Shown here: positions 40,367-49,680 of the stretch, piece after piece
Layout of the letters: each line of letters opens with the position of its first letter
How positions within the stretch are numbered: the first letter of the stretch is position 1
Source of the DNA: Candidatus Uhrbacteria bacterium
GTDB lineage: Bacteria; Patescibacteriota; Patescibacteriia; 2-12-FULL-60-25
DNA length: 64,000 nucleotides
Assembly (NCBI GenBank): GCA_008363075.1
Contig: RHKK01000006.1
Span: 1-64,000, forward strand
Direction: 5' to 3'
Program-made: the position numbers and the translations under genes
The notes under the pieces: generated by a model
Seen by the model: the letters and a program-made list of their open reading frames with translations, nothing else
Database searches by the model: none
Told to the model about the DNA's origin: nothing

Positions 40367-42984
40367 TCCTTCGAGGCATCCACCTTCACTTTGTCGCCTT
40401 CCTTGACGCGTCCGTCCACGATCTTGAGGGCGAGCTCGTCGAGGACGAGGTCCTGGATCGCTCGCTTCAAGGGCCGTGCGCCGAAACTCGGATCGTATCC
40501 CTTGTCGGCGATGAGCTTTTTCGCCTTGTCCGTGAACTCGATCTCGATTTTCTTTTCATGCAGGCGCTTGGCCACATCCGCGAGCTGCAGATCGACGATC
40601 TGCAGCAAGTCGTCCTTGGCGAGCGCCTGAAACATCACGATTTCGTCCACGCGGTTCAGGAATTCCGGGCGGAAGTGCTCGCGCAACATTTCCATCACGC
40701 GCGCTTTCACGGATTCCGGCGTCGCGGCTTCTTCCTCGTCGCCGTTTGAGAATCCGATCTCACCACGTTTTTTGCCGAAGTCGAGGATGAGATCCGAACC
40801 GATATTCGACGTCATGATGATCACCGTGTTCTTGAAGTTCACGACGCGACCCTTGCCGTCGGTGAGACGTCCGTCGTCGAGGACCTGCAGCAGCGTGTGG
40901 AAGACGTCCGGATGCGCTTTCTCGACCTCGTCGAGCAGGACGACCGCGTACGGTCGGCGGCGGATACGCTCGGTGAGCTGACCGCCCTCGTCGTGGCCGA
41001 CGTATCCCGGCGGCGAGCCGATCATGCGCGAGATGGCGTGTTTCTCCTGGTATTCCGACATGTCGATGCGCACGAGCGCGTCTTCGTCGTCGAACATCGC
41101 TTCGGCCAGCGCCTTGGCGAGCTCGGTTTTCCCGACGCCGGTCGGACCGAGAAACAGGAACGAACCGATCGGCCGCTTCTCTTCGCTAATGCCCGCGCGC
41201 GAGCGTCGTAGCGCGTTCGAGACGGCCTTCACCGCCTCTTCCTGGCCGATGACGCGCTTGTGCAGCTCGTCTTCCAGTTTGGCGAGTTTCGTCGATTCGG
41301 ATTCGAGCATGCGCGAGACCGGAATGCCGGTCCATCGTGCGACCACCGTCGCAATATCCTCGTCGGTCACGGCGTCTTTCAGAAGTCCGCGCTTTCCCTG
41401 GAGTTCTTTCAGCTTTTTCTCGGCGTCTTTGAGTCTCGTCTCCGCCTGCGGGAATTTGCCGTAGCGAATCTCCGAGGCTTTTTCGAGGTCGCCTTTGCGC
41501 TCGGCGATTTCGGCTTCGCTTTTGAGTTGTTCGGCTTCTTTTTTCGCCGCGTTCATCAGGGTGATGAGCTCCTTCTCCGCTTTCCACGAAAGCTCGAGGC
41601 CTTCGGATTTTTCCCGCGCCTCCGCGAGATTGCGTTCCACCTCCGCGAGGCGTTCTTTCGAATCCGTATCCTCCTCTTTGGAAAGCGCGCGCTTTTCGAT
41701 TTCAAGCTTGATCTGCTCGCGCTTCAACTTGTCGAGTTCTTCCGGCAACGAATCGATCTGCATGCGCAAGGCCGCCGCCGCTTCGTCGATCAAATCCACG
41801 GCCTTGTCCGGAAGAAAGCGATCGGTGATATAGCGCGTTGAGAGCTTCACGGCCGAGACGATGGCGTTGTCCGTGATGCGCACGCCGTTGTGCAGCTCGT
41901 ACTTATCCTTGATGCCGCGCAAGATCGCGATGGCGTCGTCCTCGCTCGGCTCCTCGACGAACACCGGCTGAAACCGGCGCGTGAGCGCGGCGTCCTTTTC
42001 GATGTATTTCTGGTATTCGCCGAGCGTGGTCGCGCCGATACACCGCAGCTGGCCGCGTGCGAGCGCGGGCTTGAGCATGTTCGAGGCGTCGAGCGAGCCG
42101 CCTTCGCCGGAGGCGCCCGCGCCGACCAGTGTGTGGAGCTCGTCGATGAAAAGAATCATCTTGCCCGCGGCCGTTTCCACTTCGCGCATGACCGCTTTGA
42201 GACGCTCCTCAAATTCGCCGCGAAATTTCGTGCCCGCGACAAGCGAGCCCACGTCCAACGCGAGCACCTCCTTGTTCTTGAGCGATTCGGGCACGTCACC
42301 CGCGACGATGCGTTGCGCCAATCCCTCCACGATCGCGGTTTTTCCCGTACCCGCCTCGCCGATCAGTACCGGATTGTTTTTGGTGCGTCGCAACAAAATC
42401 TGCATGACGCGGCGGATTTCCTCATCGCGTCCGACCACCGGATCAAGCTTTTCCTGTCGCGCGAGCTCGGTGAGATTCTTCGAATATTTTTCGAGTGCCT
42501 GGTACGACTGTTCCGGCTCGGGAGAATCCACCTTCACCGAACCACGCACGTCCTTGAGGGCGTTCAGGATCGCGTCCATATTGACGCCGTGCTTTTTCAG
42601 AATGCCGGCCAATTCGTGCTGGCTGTCGATCAGGGCCAGGAGCAGGTGTTCGGTCGAGATGTACTGGTCCTTGAATTGCGCGGCGGTGCGTTCGGCCGTT
42701 TGCAGAACCTTGGCCATGGCGGGGGAGAGATAGAGCTGTCCCGCGCCGCCCATGCCGACGGCGACTTTGGGCAATTCGAGCAATAGGTCGTCGGCGTCAT
42801 CCTTGAGCGCGTCGACATCCACGGCGAGTTTTTTCAACACGGCCGGAACCACGCCGTCCTCCTGTTCGAGGAGCGCGGCAAACAGATGCACGGGCTCAAG
42901 CGCCTGTTGTCCGTTTGAGAGCGCAAGATGTTGGGCCAAGTTTAGTGCCGCCTGGCTTTTCGTGGTGAAATTTTGGGGAATCAT
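40348..42984 (-). CDS. clpB: ATP-dependent disaggregase ClpB
   Basis: 878 aa from [12 protein letters not shown]-terminal Clp repeat domain, first AAA+ with [21 protein letters not shown], the long coiled-coil middle domain that marks ClpB ([20 protein letters not shown] to about [11 protein letters not shown]), second AAA+ with [22 protein letters not shown], and the D2-small domain. It reactivates aggregated proteins with DnaK. The start at 42984 matches the family N terminus; the longer frame runs through the promoter. A CIRCE-like operator overlaps the promoter. Confidence 0.97.
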   Translation of the reverse strand: MIPQNFTTKSQAALNLAQHLALSNGQQALEPVHLFAALLEQEDGVVPAVLKKLAVDVDALKDDADDLLLELPKVAVGMGGAGQLYLSPAMAKVLQTAERTAAQFKDQYISTEHLLLALIDSQHELAGILKKHGVNMDAILNALKDVRGSVKVDSPEPEQSYQALEKYSKNLTELARQEKLDPVVGRDEEIRRVMQILLRRTKNNPVLIGEAGTGKTAIVEGLAQRIVAGDVPESLKNKEVLALDVGSLVAGTKFRGEFEERLKAVMREVETAAGKMILFIDELHTLVGAGASGEGGSLDASNMLKPALARGQLRCIGATTLGEYQKYIEKDAALTRRFQPVFVEEPSEDDAIAILRGIKDKYELHNGVRITDNAIVSAVKLSTRYITDRFLPDKAVDLIDEAAAALRMQIDSLPEELDKLKREQIKLEIEKRALSKEEDTDSKERLAEVERNLAEAREKSEGLELSWKAEKELITLMNAAKKEAEQLKSEAEIAERKGDLEKASEIRYGKFPQAETRLKDAEKKLKELQGKRGLLKDAVTDEDIATVVARWTGIPVSRMLESESTKLAKLEDELHKRVIGQEEAVKAVSNALRRSRAGISEEKRPIGSFLFLGPTGVGKTELAKALAEAMFDDEDALVRIDMSEYQEKHAISRMIGSPPGYVGHDEGGQLTERIRRRPYAVVLLDEVEKAHPDVFHTLLQVLDDGRLTDGKGRVVNFKNTVIIMTSNIGSDLILDFGKKRGEIGFSNGDEEEAATPESVKARVMEMLREHFRPEFLNRVDEIVMFQALAKDDLLQIVDLQLADVAKRLHEKKIEIEFTDKAKKLIADKGYDPSFGARPLKRAIQDLVLDELALKIVDGRVKEGDKVKVDASKDQVVIK

Positions 42985-42998
42985 AGGCACATCGATAA

Positions 42999-43025
42999 TT
43001 AGCAGTCTATATAAGAGACTGCTAA
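42999..43025. promoter_or_regulatory. CIRCE-like operator (HrcA site) of clpB
   Basis: TTAGCAGTC, nine-base spacer, GACTGCTAA. The classical CIRCE is TTAGCACTC-N9-GAGTGCTAA; here the inner base pair is changed symmetrically on both arms, so the perfect palindrome is kept. Confidence 0.8.
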
Positions 43026-43032
43026 TCGTCAA
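43004..43032 (-). promoter_or_regulatory. Promoter of clpB
   Basis: Minus strand TTGACG (43032-43027), 17 bases, TAGACT (43009-43004), overlapping the CIRCE-like operator. Confidence 0.75.
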
Positions 43033-43050
43033 CCGAACCACCTCACCCTG

Positions 43051-43073
43051 CCCTCTCCTTCGTAAGGAGAGGG
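43051..43073 (-). terminator. Terminator hairpin (repeat-derived)
   Basis: CCCTCTCCTT-CGT-AAGGAGAGGG, just after the stop of the 43,081 lipoprotein on the minus strand. The flanking CCTCACCCTG resembles the common PLLRKER-type palindrome. Confidence 0.65.
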
Positions 43074-43080
43074 TTTTGAA

Positions 43081-43782
43081 TTACACAGGCTTCTTCACGT
43101 CCACATTTCCGTTCACGTCTCGGTAGCGGATTTCGATCTGGCCGAAGGGGCCGTTGATGGTGAGATAGACGGGGAGGTCGGCGGAGACGCACAAGGTGAA
43201 GGTCTGCTCGGAACCGTTGTTGGATGTCTGACGGAAGGCGTAGCGCGTGCAGCCGACGTTCGGATCCGTTTCCTTCGAGAGCAGTGTGGCCGTGTCCGCG
43301 ATCGTGCTTTGGTATTGGCTTTGATACCCGAACGCATTCTGGAAAATCGCGTTGAAGCTGCGTCCTTCGTCCGTATTGGAGAGGTCCGTCCATCCGTTTG
43401 CGCCGTCCTTGAACCAGATTTCATTTTTATTGGCATAGAGCTCGGCGGTTTGCGCGCCTTCCGTCGTCGGGATCGTGACCCTGCCGATCAGGCCGTTCGT
43501 GCGGTGGTAGTCGAGCGTCGTGTTGATGACGCCGCCGGCGGAGGGGACAAGCATGGCCACGCGGAAACTTTGAGCCTCGTTCAAATTGCGGAGGACTTGT
43601 CGCGCATAAATCACGTCGCGCGATACCCCTTGCATCGCCTCGGTTTGGCCGTTTGCGCCCGGGGTCGATTCGGTCGGCACGCCCGCATTCGGGACCGGTT
43701 GACCTTGGCGTTCCGGTTGCTTGCAGCCGATTCCGAGTACAGCAACGGCGATCAGGGGAAGGATGAAAACGCGTTTCTTCAT
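43081..43782 (-). CDS. Lipoprotein of unknown function
   Basis: 233 aa, MKKRVFILPLIAVAVLGIGC with a strong lipobox. The mature part has beta-rich repeats (SFRVAMLVPSAGGVINTTLDY; GLIGRVTIPTTEGAQTAELYANKNEIWFKD; ICVSADLPVYL-like end LCVSADLPVYLTINGPFG), which recalls LolA/LppX-fold lipoproteins but without a decisive motif. It ends in a repeat-derived terminator. Confidence 0.75.
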   Translation of the reverse strand: MKKRVFILPLIAVAVLGIGCKQPERQGQPVPNAGVPTESTPGANGQTEAMQGVSRDVIYARQVLRNLNEAQSFRVAMLVPSAGGVINTTLDYHRTNGLIGRVTIPTTEGAQTAELYANKNEIWFKDGANGWTDLSNTDEGRSFNAIFQNAFGYQSQYQSTIADTATLLSKETDPNVGCTRYAFRQTSNNGSEQTFTLCVSADLPVYLTINGPFGQIEIRYRDVNGNVDVKKPV

Positions 43783-43814
43783 ATACCGGCATCATAGCCG
43801 AAATGTCCGACTTC

Positions 43815-43823
43815 TGCTAAAAC
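43815..43823 (+). promoter_or_regulatory. Extended -10-like element, leaderless
   Basis: TGC-TAAAAC, six bases, ATG 43830. Confidence 0.4.
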
Positions 43824-43829
43824 GTTCGC

Positions 43830-44501
43830 ATGTCCGGAACGCTGTCTATTGTCGCAACACCTATCGGCAACCTGGGGGACGTTACCGCGCGTGCCGTCCG
43901 CGCGCTTGGCGAGGCGAACGCGATCGCCTGCGAGGATACGCGCGTCACGTCCAAGTTGCTTGCGCATCTCGGCATCTCGAAGCCGCTGTTGAGCGTCCAT
44001 GAACACACGAACCCGAAGGCCGTCGCCGCACTCGTCGATCGTCTCAAGAAGGGGGAGCGTATCGCGTATGTGTGCGATGCCGGAACGCCGGGCATGAACG
44101 ATCCGGGCGGCAAACTCGTCGCGGCGGCGTATGAGGTGGGGGTACGTGTCGAACCGATTCCCGGACCATCCGCGCTCACCGCCGCCATCTCCGTCTGCGG
44201 ATTCGCCATGGACGAGTTCACGTATATCGGATTTATTCCGCATAAAAAAGGACGCGAGACATTATTTAAAGAGATGGCGGAACGCGAAACGCCGACGATC
44301 TTTTTGGAATCCACGCATCGCATCATGAAAACGCTCGAGGCGCTCGCCAAGCACCTCGATCCGGAGCGAACGGTTTTTGTGGGTAGGGAATTGACCAAGA
44401 TGCATGAGACGTTGTATCGAGGTATGATCACGGATATTGTTCAGCAATTAAAGGATACAAGTCTCAAAGGAGAGTTCATCGTCGTCATCGGACCATCCTA
44501 G
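43830..44501 (+). CDS. rsmI: 16S rRNA (cytidine1402-2'-O)-methyltransferase RsmI
   Basis: 223 aa, tetrapyrrole-methylase fold. VATPIGNLGDVTARAVRALGEA near the N terminus, ACEDTRVTSKLLAHLGI, VCDAGTPGMNDPGGKLV, PIPGPSALTAAI and FIGFIPHKKGRE-like segment YIGFIPHKKGRETLF. Family members are 220-290 aa; this is a short form without the C-terminal extension. One base separates it from metG. Confidence 0.95.
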   Translation: MSGTLSIVATPIGNLGDVTARAVRALGEANAIACEDTRVTSKLLAHLGISKPLLSVHEHTNPKAVAALVDRLKKGERIAYVCDAGTPGMNDPGGKLVAAAYEVGVRVEPIPGPSALTAAISVCGFAMDEFTYIGFIPHKKGRETLFKEMAERETPTIFLESTHRIMKTLEALAKHLDPERTVFVGRELTKMHETLYRGMITDIVQQLKDTSLKGEFIVVIGPS

Positions 44502-44502
44502 T

Positions 44503-46122
44503 ATGTCCAAGTACTACATCACGACACCGATCTATTACGTCAACGACAAACCGCATATCGGTCACGCGTACACGACCGTGGTCGCCGACGCGCTCGCGCG
44601 TTTTCATCGTTTGCGCGGCGATGCGACGCGTCTCGTGACCGGCACAGACGAGAACTCGCAAAAAAATATCCAGGCGATGGAGGCGGCGGGAGAGTCGGAT
44701 TTGAAATCGTACCTCGATCGCATGGCGACGACGTGGTTTGGCACGTGGCGCGAACTCGACATTTCGTTCGACGATTTCATTCGCACGACCGAGCCGCGGC
44801 ATCTCGCCGGCGTCGAGCGTTTTTGGAATGCGGTCAAAGAGAGCGGCGACATCTACGAAGGGACGTATGAGGGTTTGTATTGCACGGGATGCGAAGCGTT
44901 CAAAACGGAAACCGAACTGGTCGGCGACACGTGTCCGCTTCATCCGAAACTGAAACTTCAACGCGTGAAGGAAAAAAATTATTTTTTCAGACTTTCGTCG
45001 TACCGTGATGAACTGCTCAAGCTGTACGAACCGAGCGACGATTTCGTGATGCCGGAGTCGCGACGCCACGAAATCCATAATTACGTCGCCGATCATTTAA
45101 CCGACGTCTCCATCAGCCGCGAGGCCAAATCAGCGCCGGCCGGTATCCCGGTTCCGGGGGACGAGGGCCAGCGCATTTACGTCTGGTTCGATGCGCTCCT
45201 GAACTACATGACGGCCGTCGGCTACGGCACGGACGAGGCTCTGTTTAGCAAATTCTGGCCGGCGGATCTCCACCTAGTGGGCAAGGACATTATCAAGTTT
45301 CACTGCGCGCTGTGGCCGGCCATGATCATGAGCGCGGCCAAGAAAGATCCGCTTCTCAAGAACGCGGACGGCTCGCCGAAATTGCCGAAACAGGTTCATG
45401 CGAACGGGTTCTTCACGATCGACGGGCAGAAGATTTCCAAGTCGCTCGGGAACGCGGTAGACCCGCGAGAATTCGTCCCACAATACGGGTTCGATGCCGT
45501 GCGTTATTTCCTCCTGCGCGAAATCCCGTTCGGCGAGGACGGCGATTTCTCGCGCGAGCGCCTCGCGATTCGCTACGCGACCGACCTCGGCAATACGCTC
45601 GGCAACTTAGTGAATCGTGCGATCGCGATGTCGAAAAAATATTTCGACGGTGCGGTGCCGTCTGCGGATACGGATACGGCGTCGATGCCATTCGACGCGA
45701 AAAGCGTCTGGGACGGCAAAGGGGGATTGGATGCGATCAAATCGCATATCGAATCCGCGTTCGAGCGCAATCGTTGCGACGAAGTTCTCGCCGCGATTTG
45801 GGACGGTGTCGGTGAAGAAAAAAAATCAGGTCTGTTTCAGGCGAACAAACTCGTCGAAGAGACGCAACCGTTCAAACTCGTGAAGGAAGATCCGGAGGCG
45901 GTCGCGAACATCTTGTACGCGCTGCTTGAATCGATTCGATGGTACGCGTGGATGCTGCAGCCGATCATGCCAAAGATCTCGAATCAAATCTTTGAACAAT
46001 TAGGTCTTGATGCCGAGAAAGAATTGAGTAAAGGATGGGATCAAGGGCTGAAGTGGGGAGGGTTAAAGCCGGGGGCTGCACTAGGTGAGCCGAAGCCGTT
46101 GTTTCCAAGGCCCTTGGAGTAG
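44503..46122 (+). CDS. metG: Methionyl-tRNA synthetase
   Basis: 539 aa class I synthetase. HIGH motif in NDKPHIGHAYTTVVAD, zinc ligands in CTGCEAFKTETELVGDTC, KISKSLGNAVDP as the KMSKS loop, and the alpha-helical anticodon domain ending PMPKISNQIFEQLGL-like (IMPKISNQIFEQLGLD). No C-terminal tRNA-binding extension. It follows rsmI by one base. Confidence 0.97.
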   Translation: MSKYYITTPIYYVNDKPHIGHAYTTVVADALARFHRLRGDATRLVTGTDENSQKNIQAMEAAGESDLKSYLDRMATTWFGTWRELDISFDDFIRTTEPRHLAGVERFWNAVKESGDIYEGTYEGLYCTGCEAFKTETELVGDTCPLHPKLKLQRVKEKNYFFRLSSYRDELLKLYEPSDDFVMPESRRHEIHNYVADHLTDVSISREAKSAPAGIPVPGDEGQRIYVWFDALLNYMTAVGYGTDEALFSKFWPADLHLVGKDIIKFHCALWPAMIMSAAKKDPLLKNADGSPKLPKQVHANGFFTIDGQKISKSLGNAVDPREFVPQYGFDAVRYFLLREIPFGEDGDFSRERLAIRYATDLGNTLGNLVNRAIAMSKKYFDGAVPSADTDTASMPFDAKSVWDGKGGLDAIKSHIESAFERNRCDEVLAAIWDGVGEEKKSGLFQANKLVEETQPFKLVKEDPEAVANILYALLESIRWYAWMLQPIMPKISNQIFEQLGLDAEKELSKGWDQGLKWGGLKPGAALGEPKPLFPRPLE

Positions 46123-46123
46123 C

Positions 46124-46206
46124 GTCGTTGCGAGGAACGTAGTGACGAAGCAATCTCACTCGAACGAAAGAGACCCAGATTGCTTCGCTTCGCTCGCAAT
46201 GACACA
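46124..46206. repeat. Large inverted repeat of the CERSEAI type
   Basis: Left arm GTTGCGAGGAACGTAGTGAC then GAAGCAATCT; right arm AGATTGCTTCGCTTCGCTCG then CAATGACAC. One frame on the minus strand reads CHCERSEAI, the mark of a widespread intergenic repeat. It fills the gap between metG and the cvpA-like gene. Confidence 0.88.
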
Positions 46207-46214
46207 ATAGACCC

Positions 46215-46694
46215 ATGATCGTCGAAATTGTCTTGATCTTGCTGATTCTCTCGCTTACGGCGCGAGGATGGCGTCAGGGTCTTATTGAAACGCTGGGCGA
46301 ACTCGTCGGAGCCGTGATTGCGTTCATGGTGGCTCGCGCCTTTTCGCCGTGGTTTGCGGGAATCCTCGTCCCGTTCATGCCGGGGCGCGACGGCCTCGCT
46401 CGGTTCATCGCGTTCGTGATCATCGCGCTCATTGTTGCGCGTCTCGTTGGCTTTTTGTTTGGTCTTGCGGATAGTCTCCTCCGTATCATCACGCATTTGC
46501 CGCTCGTGAAACTTACGCAAAAAATCATCGGCGCGATTCTCGGTTTTCTCTCGGGCATCGTCCTCGTCGGTTCCGCAACCTATCTCGTTTTGTTCTATCG
46601 TCTTGATCCGACGCTGATCCGCTGGCTCGGCGGTTCCTCCGTCGCGAGCTGGTGCCAGGCTGCGTTTACCACGGCGTTGAGGTTTTTGTTGTGA
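46215..46694 (+). CDS. CvpA-family membrane protein
   Basis: 159 aa with four helices. The start IVEIVLILLILSLTARGWRQGLIETLGELVGAVIAF is the CvpA signature (R-G..RG....L), followed by IAFVIIALIVARLVGFLFG and LVKLTQKIIGAILGFLSGIVLVG. It has no enzymatic motif. The tatD-like gene overlaps its stop by 4 bases. Confidence 0.88.
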   Translation: MIVEIVLILLILSLTARGWRQGLIETLGELVGAVIAFMVARAFSPWFAGILVPFMPGRDGLARFIAFVIIALIVARLVGFLFGLADSLLRIITHLPLVKLTQKIIGAILGFLSGIVLVGSATYLVLFYRLDPTLIRWLGGSSVASWCQAAFTTALRFLL

Positions 46695-47545
46695 ATCCCT
46701 TCCTGATCGACACGCATTGTCACATCCACTTCCCGCCGTATGACGAAGATCGTGCGGAGGTATTGGCGCGGATGAAAGAACGGAATATTTGGGGGATTAC
46801 GATCGGGACGGGATTAAAGAATAGTGAAGCTGGGTTGCGTTTTGCCGAGGCGACGGATGGCGTTTGGGCCACGGTCGGACTTCATCCGGAGCATGTCACG
46901 AGTGATTATCATGACGAAAACGAAGGGGAGAAACCGGAGAAATTCGTCACGCAGGAACAGCTGGTAGAGATCGCATCTACATCGCCGAAATGCGTGGCGA
47001 TCGGAGAAACGGGACTGGATTGGTATCGCATCGATGCTGCGTTGGATGTTGAGCAGGCAAAAACGGAACAAGAAAAGGTATTGCACGAGCACCTGCGCGC
47101 TTCGTATGAGCTTGATCTTCCGCTCGTATTTCATTGCCGGGAGGCGCTGACGAGGCTCGCGGAGATCCTGCAGGAGGAGTGGAACGCGGGACGCAAACCG
47201 CGCGGCGTTGTGCACTCGTTTACGGGGACGTGGGACGAGGCGAAGCCGCTTCTCGATCTTGGGTTGCATATCGCCGTGAACGGCATCGCGACGTTCCCGC
47301 CAAAAATGGGGAGCGATCCGGACAAGGCGATCGACCGTACCATCGAACACATCCCTCTCGAGAGGCTTCTGCTCGAAACCGACGCGCCGTATCTTGCGCC
47401 TGCGCCGCACCGAGGAAAGCGCAACGAGCCGGCGTATGTTGAAGAGGTCGCAAAACACGTCGCGGACGTGCGTGGCATTTCGCTTAAGGATATCGCAGAG
47501 CAGACGACGCAAAACGCGATTACGTTGTTTGGTCTGATCGTGTAG
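46691..47545 (+). CDS. TatD-family metal-dependent hydrolase
   Basis: 284 aa. Metal ligands in LIDTHCHIHFP, CVAIGETGLDWY (Glu), VFHCREA (His), VVHSFTGTWDEA (His) and LLETDAPYLAP (Asp). TatD proteins are 3'-5' DNases or D-aminoacyl hydrolases. The start is GTG 46691, overlapping the cvpA-like stop; the longer frame lies within that gene. Its stop codon TAG is supplied by a 28-base palindrome. Confidence 0.93.
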   Translation: MNPFLIDTHCHIHFPPYDEDRAEVLARMKERNIWGITIGTGLKNSEAGLRFAEATDGVWATVGLHPEHVTSDYHDENEGEKPEKFVTQEQLVEIASTSPKCVAIGETGLDWYRIDAALDVEQAKTEQEKVLHEHLRASYELDLPLVFHCREALTRLAEILQEEWNAGRKPRGVVHSFTGTWDEAKPLLDLGLHIAVNGIATFPPKMGSDPDKAIDRTIEHIPLERLLLETDAPYLAPAPHRGKRNEPAYVEEVAKHVADVRGISLKDIAEQTTQNAITLFGLIV

Positions 47546-47569
47546 GGGCGAGGCATGCCTCGCCCCTAC
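47542..47569. repeat. 28-base palindrome, GTAG...CTAC family, copy 2 (perfect)
   Basis: GTAGGGGCGAGGCA and TGCCTCGCCCCTAC. The TAG in the left end stops tatD (plus) and the TAG read from the right end stops mutY (minus). Both convergent genes use it as stop and probably as terminator. Confidence 0.92.
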
Positions 47570-48465
47570 CGAGGCAATCGAACGTAGCGTCCGGATATTC
47601 GGGCTAATCCGTCTTTCGACATGCGTTCGATCATGGCGCGCATCCAGTCGGCATCGCGTTTTGAATCATAGGCCGGATCGATACATGATCCGATCTTTGC
47701 GATGAGAATGCCGTTTTGTTTTCGCAGCTCCGCGAGGATACGTCCGCGATAGATGCGGTCCGGAAACGGCTTGTTTCGATGTTTCGTTTCGTTCGATTTT
47801 TTGATCGAACGTTTCGGAATACGGACGCGGCCGCCGAGAAATTTCGGTGCGGCTTTGCATTGCGATTTCATCGGACACGCGGCGCAGGCGGGGGACTTCG
47901 TACATACCGCCACGGCGAGATCGAACAACGCTTGCGGCAAATCGCAGGCGCGATCGTCGGTCGGCCACGTCTTGAGCGCCGCGCGTTCGATGCGCGCATC
48001 ATCGGCAAGCGTTGGGAACGTCTTGCCGAGAAGCGATCTGCCGAGGACGCGGCGGATATTCGTGTCGATGGGGATCGTGTGTTCGCGAAAGGCGAAGCAG
48101 GCGAGGGCATTCGCCGTATACGGCCCTATGCCCTTCAACTTGATCCATTCCCGCGAAGTTCTTGGTTCTAAGTTCTTGGTTCTAAGTTCTGTGATTCTTT
48201 TCGCGATATCGCGCAGAACGAGCGCGCGCCGGTTGTAGCCGAGGCCGGCCCAGGCGTGAATCACATCCGTGTTCGACGCGCGGGCCAACGCGCGCCACGT
48301 CGGAAAGCGCTTCAACCATCGCCGGTAAAATTCCAACACGCGCGAGACCTGCGTTTGTTGAAGCATGATCTCGGAAACGAGGATGCGATACGGGTCGCGC
48401 GTACGGCGCCACGGGAGGTCGCGTTGTTCGCGCTCGTACCAGCGGAAGAGGGGAGCCCAGTTCAT
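47566..48465 (-). CDS. mutY: A/G-specific adenine glycosylase (MutY-like)
   Basis: 299 aa HhH-GPD glycosylase. Catalytic Glu in SEIMLQQTQVSRV, HhH LKGIGPYTANALACFAF, catalytic Asp in IPIDTNIRRVLG, and 4Fe-4S ligands C...CAACPMKSQC. The C-terminal MutT-like domain of full MutY is reduced to about 80 residues. Between RIT and SREW the sequence ELRTKNLEPRT is encoded by a heptamer array. It removes adenine opposite 8-oxoguanine. Confidence 0.9.
   Translation of the reverse strand: MNWAPLFRWYEREQRDLPWRRTRDPYRILVSEIMLQQTQVSRVLEFYRRWLKRFPTWRALARASNTDVIHAWAGLGYNRRALVLRDIAKRITELRTKNLEPRTSREWIKLKGIGPYTANALACFAFREHTIPIDTNIRRVLGRSLLGKTFPTLADDARIERAALKTWPTDDRACDLPQALFDLAVAVCTKSPACAACPMKSQCKAAPKFLGGRVRIPKRSIKKSNETKHRNKPFPDRIYRGRILAELRKQNGILIAKIGSCIDPAYDSKRDADWMRAMIERMSKDGLARISGRYVRLPR
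48156..48197 (-). repeat. Heptamer array inside mutY
   Basis: AAGTTCT and TGGTTCT alternate for five units, then GTGATTC. In the mutY frame it encodes ELRTKNLEPRT just before the HhH motif. Confidence 0.9.
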
Positions 48466-49088
48466 TCGTCGCGGAAAGTGAGCGTGGAGAGGGCATCGAG
48501 CATCGTCTTTTCGGTCACGCGAGGCGTGGGATACAGCGTGACGAGATGGCTGATATTCGCCGACGATTGCACGCGGAATATCCAGGCTTCCTCACTCTTG
48601 AATCCGAGCAGCAGCTTCCCGCTCACGACATACGCCGTTTCCAGTGCGATTGGTTCGTTCACATAGGGCTTGATCGAAATCCAAGTGGCTTCCAATCCTC
48701 TTTCATTATTCTTCACGTCGGTCACGTTCGTCGGGAGCTTCACCGTGAACCCGTGCGAGTAGTTCAGCCATTCCTTCCAGTACTGCGTCGCGCGCGCGGC
48801 GGTCAGGATTTCCGCCTTTGCGAACCACTCGCGCTCTTCCTCCAGCGCGCGGACGCGCGCCTGCGCCTTGGCCACTTCCTCCGACGCCTGCTCGAGCTTA
48901 CGGTTTGCTTCCTCTGTCACGGTTTTGCCTGACGCCGTGACTTCCTCCGCCTTTCGTTGGGCTTCCTGCGCTTGCGCGATGAGGGCGCTTCGGTCGGCAT
49001 TCGCTTGGTACAGGAAAAATCCGGCGCCGCCGCCGGCCGCGATGGCTCCGATGAGCAGGAACAGGATTGATTGCATCGCGCGATTCAT
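48462..49088 (-). CDS. Membrane-anchored coiled-coil protein
   Basis: 208 aa from MNRAMQSILFLLIGAIAAGG. One N-terminal helix, then an Ala/Glu/Lys coiled coil of about 65 residues (AQEAQRKAEEVTASGKTVTE ... VRALEEERE), then a beta-rich extracellular domain (GFTVKLPTNVTDV, AYVVSGKLLLGFKSEEAWIF). No family recognised. Overlaps the mutY start by 4 bases. Confidence 0.75.
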   Translation of the reverse strand: MNRAMQSILFLLIGAIAAGGGAGFFLYQANADRSALIAQAQEAQRKAEEVTASGKTVTEEANRKLEQASEEVAKAQARVRALEEEREWFAKAEILTAARATQYWKEWLNYSHGFTVKLPTNVTDVKNNERGLEATWISIKPYVNEPIALETAYVVSGKLLLGFKSEEAWIFRVQSSANISHLVTLYPTPRVTEKTMLDALSTLTFRDE

Positions 49089-49102
49089 GCCACGATCGTA
49101 CC

Positions 49103-49672
49103 CTACGGAAGATCGGAAAGGAACGCTTCGAGCCGCGCCTTGGCTTCGGGATCGTATTCCATCGCGACGACCGCCAGCATGACGTCCGGCTGGCGCAAGT
49201 CGCCGTGCAAACATCGTTGTACGAGCTCATTCCACTTCGTCGGGACGAGTTCGATGCGTTCACCGTCTTCCTCGACGTTCGGCATGGGTTCGTGGATCAA
49301 ACGCTTGGCAAGAAACAGGCCCTGCTCATATCGAATCAACCCCGTGTGCGTTTTCTCTTTCCAGATCATCATGTCCCTAGCGCGGTAACCCGTCTCTTCC
49401 TGCAGCTCGCGTATTGCGCCCTGTTCAAGCGTCTCGCCCGGATCGACGCGACCGCCCGGAAAATCCCAAAACGTCTGACGCGCAGGCTGGTCCTGTTTGG
49501 TGAGAAGAACCGTGTTCCGATCAAGAAAAGGGATGACGGTGGCGGTATCCGGACGGACATAGCATTCGAACACGCGTTCGGTGCCGTCAAACATCCTCTG
49601 GTTCCATCGGTACGCGGTCGCGAGAAATCCTTCGAAAACCTTTTTTGCGTCCTTTGGCGGGGGAACGGGCAT
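49103..49672 (-). CDS. NUDIX hydrolase (ADP-ribose pyrophosphatase type)
   Basis: 189 aa. The Nudix box GGRVDPGETLEQGAIRELQE then ETGY is complete. FWDFPGGRVDPGE preceded by a tip-like ERVFECYVRP segment is common in NUDIX5/ADP-ribose-type enzymes. Substrate is inferred only. A few bases separate it from the coiled-coil gene downstream. Confidence 0.9.
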   Translation of the reverse strand: MPVPPPKDAKKVFEGFLATAYRWNQRMFDGTERVFECYVRPDTATVIPFLDRNTVLLTKQDQPARQTFWDFPGGRVDPGETLEQGAIRELQEETGYRARDMMIWKEKTHTGLIRYEQGLFLAKRLIHEPMPNVEEDGERIELVPTKWNELVQRCLHGDLRQPDVMLAVVAMEYDPEAKARLEAFLSDLP

Positions 49673-49680
49673 AATGGATA

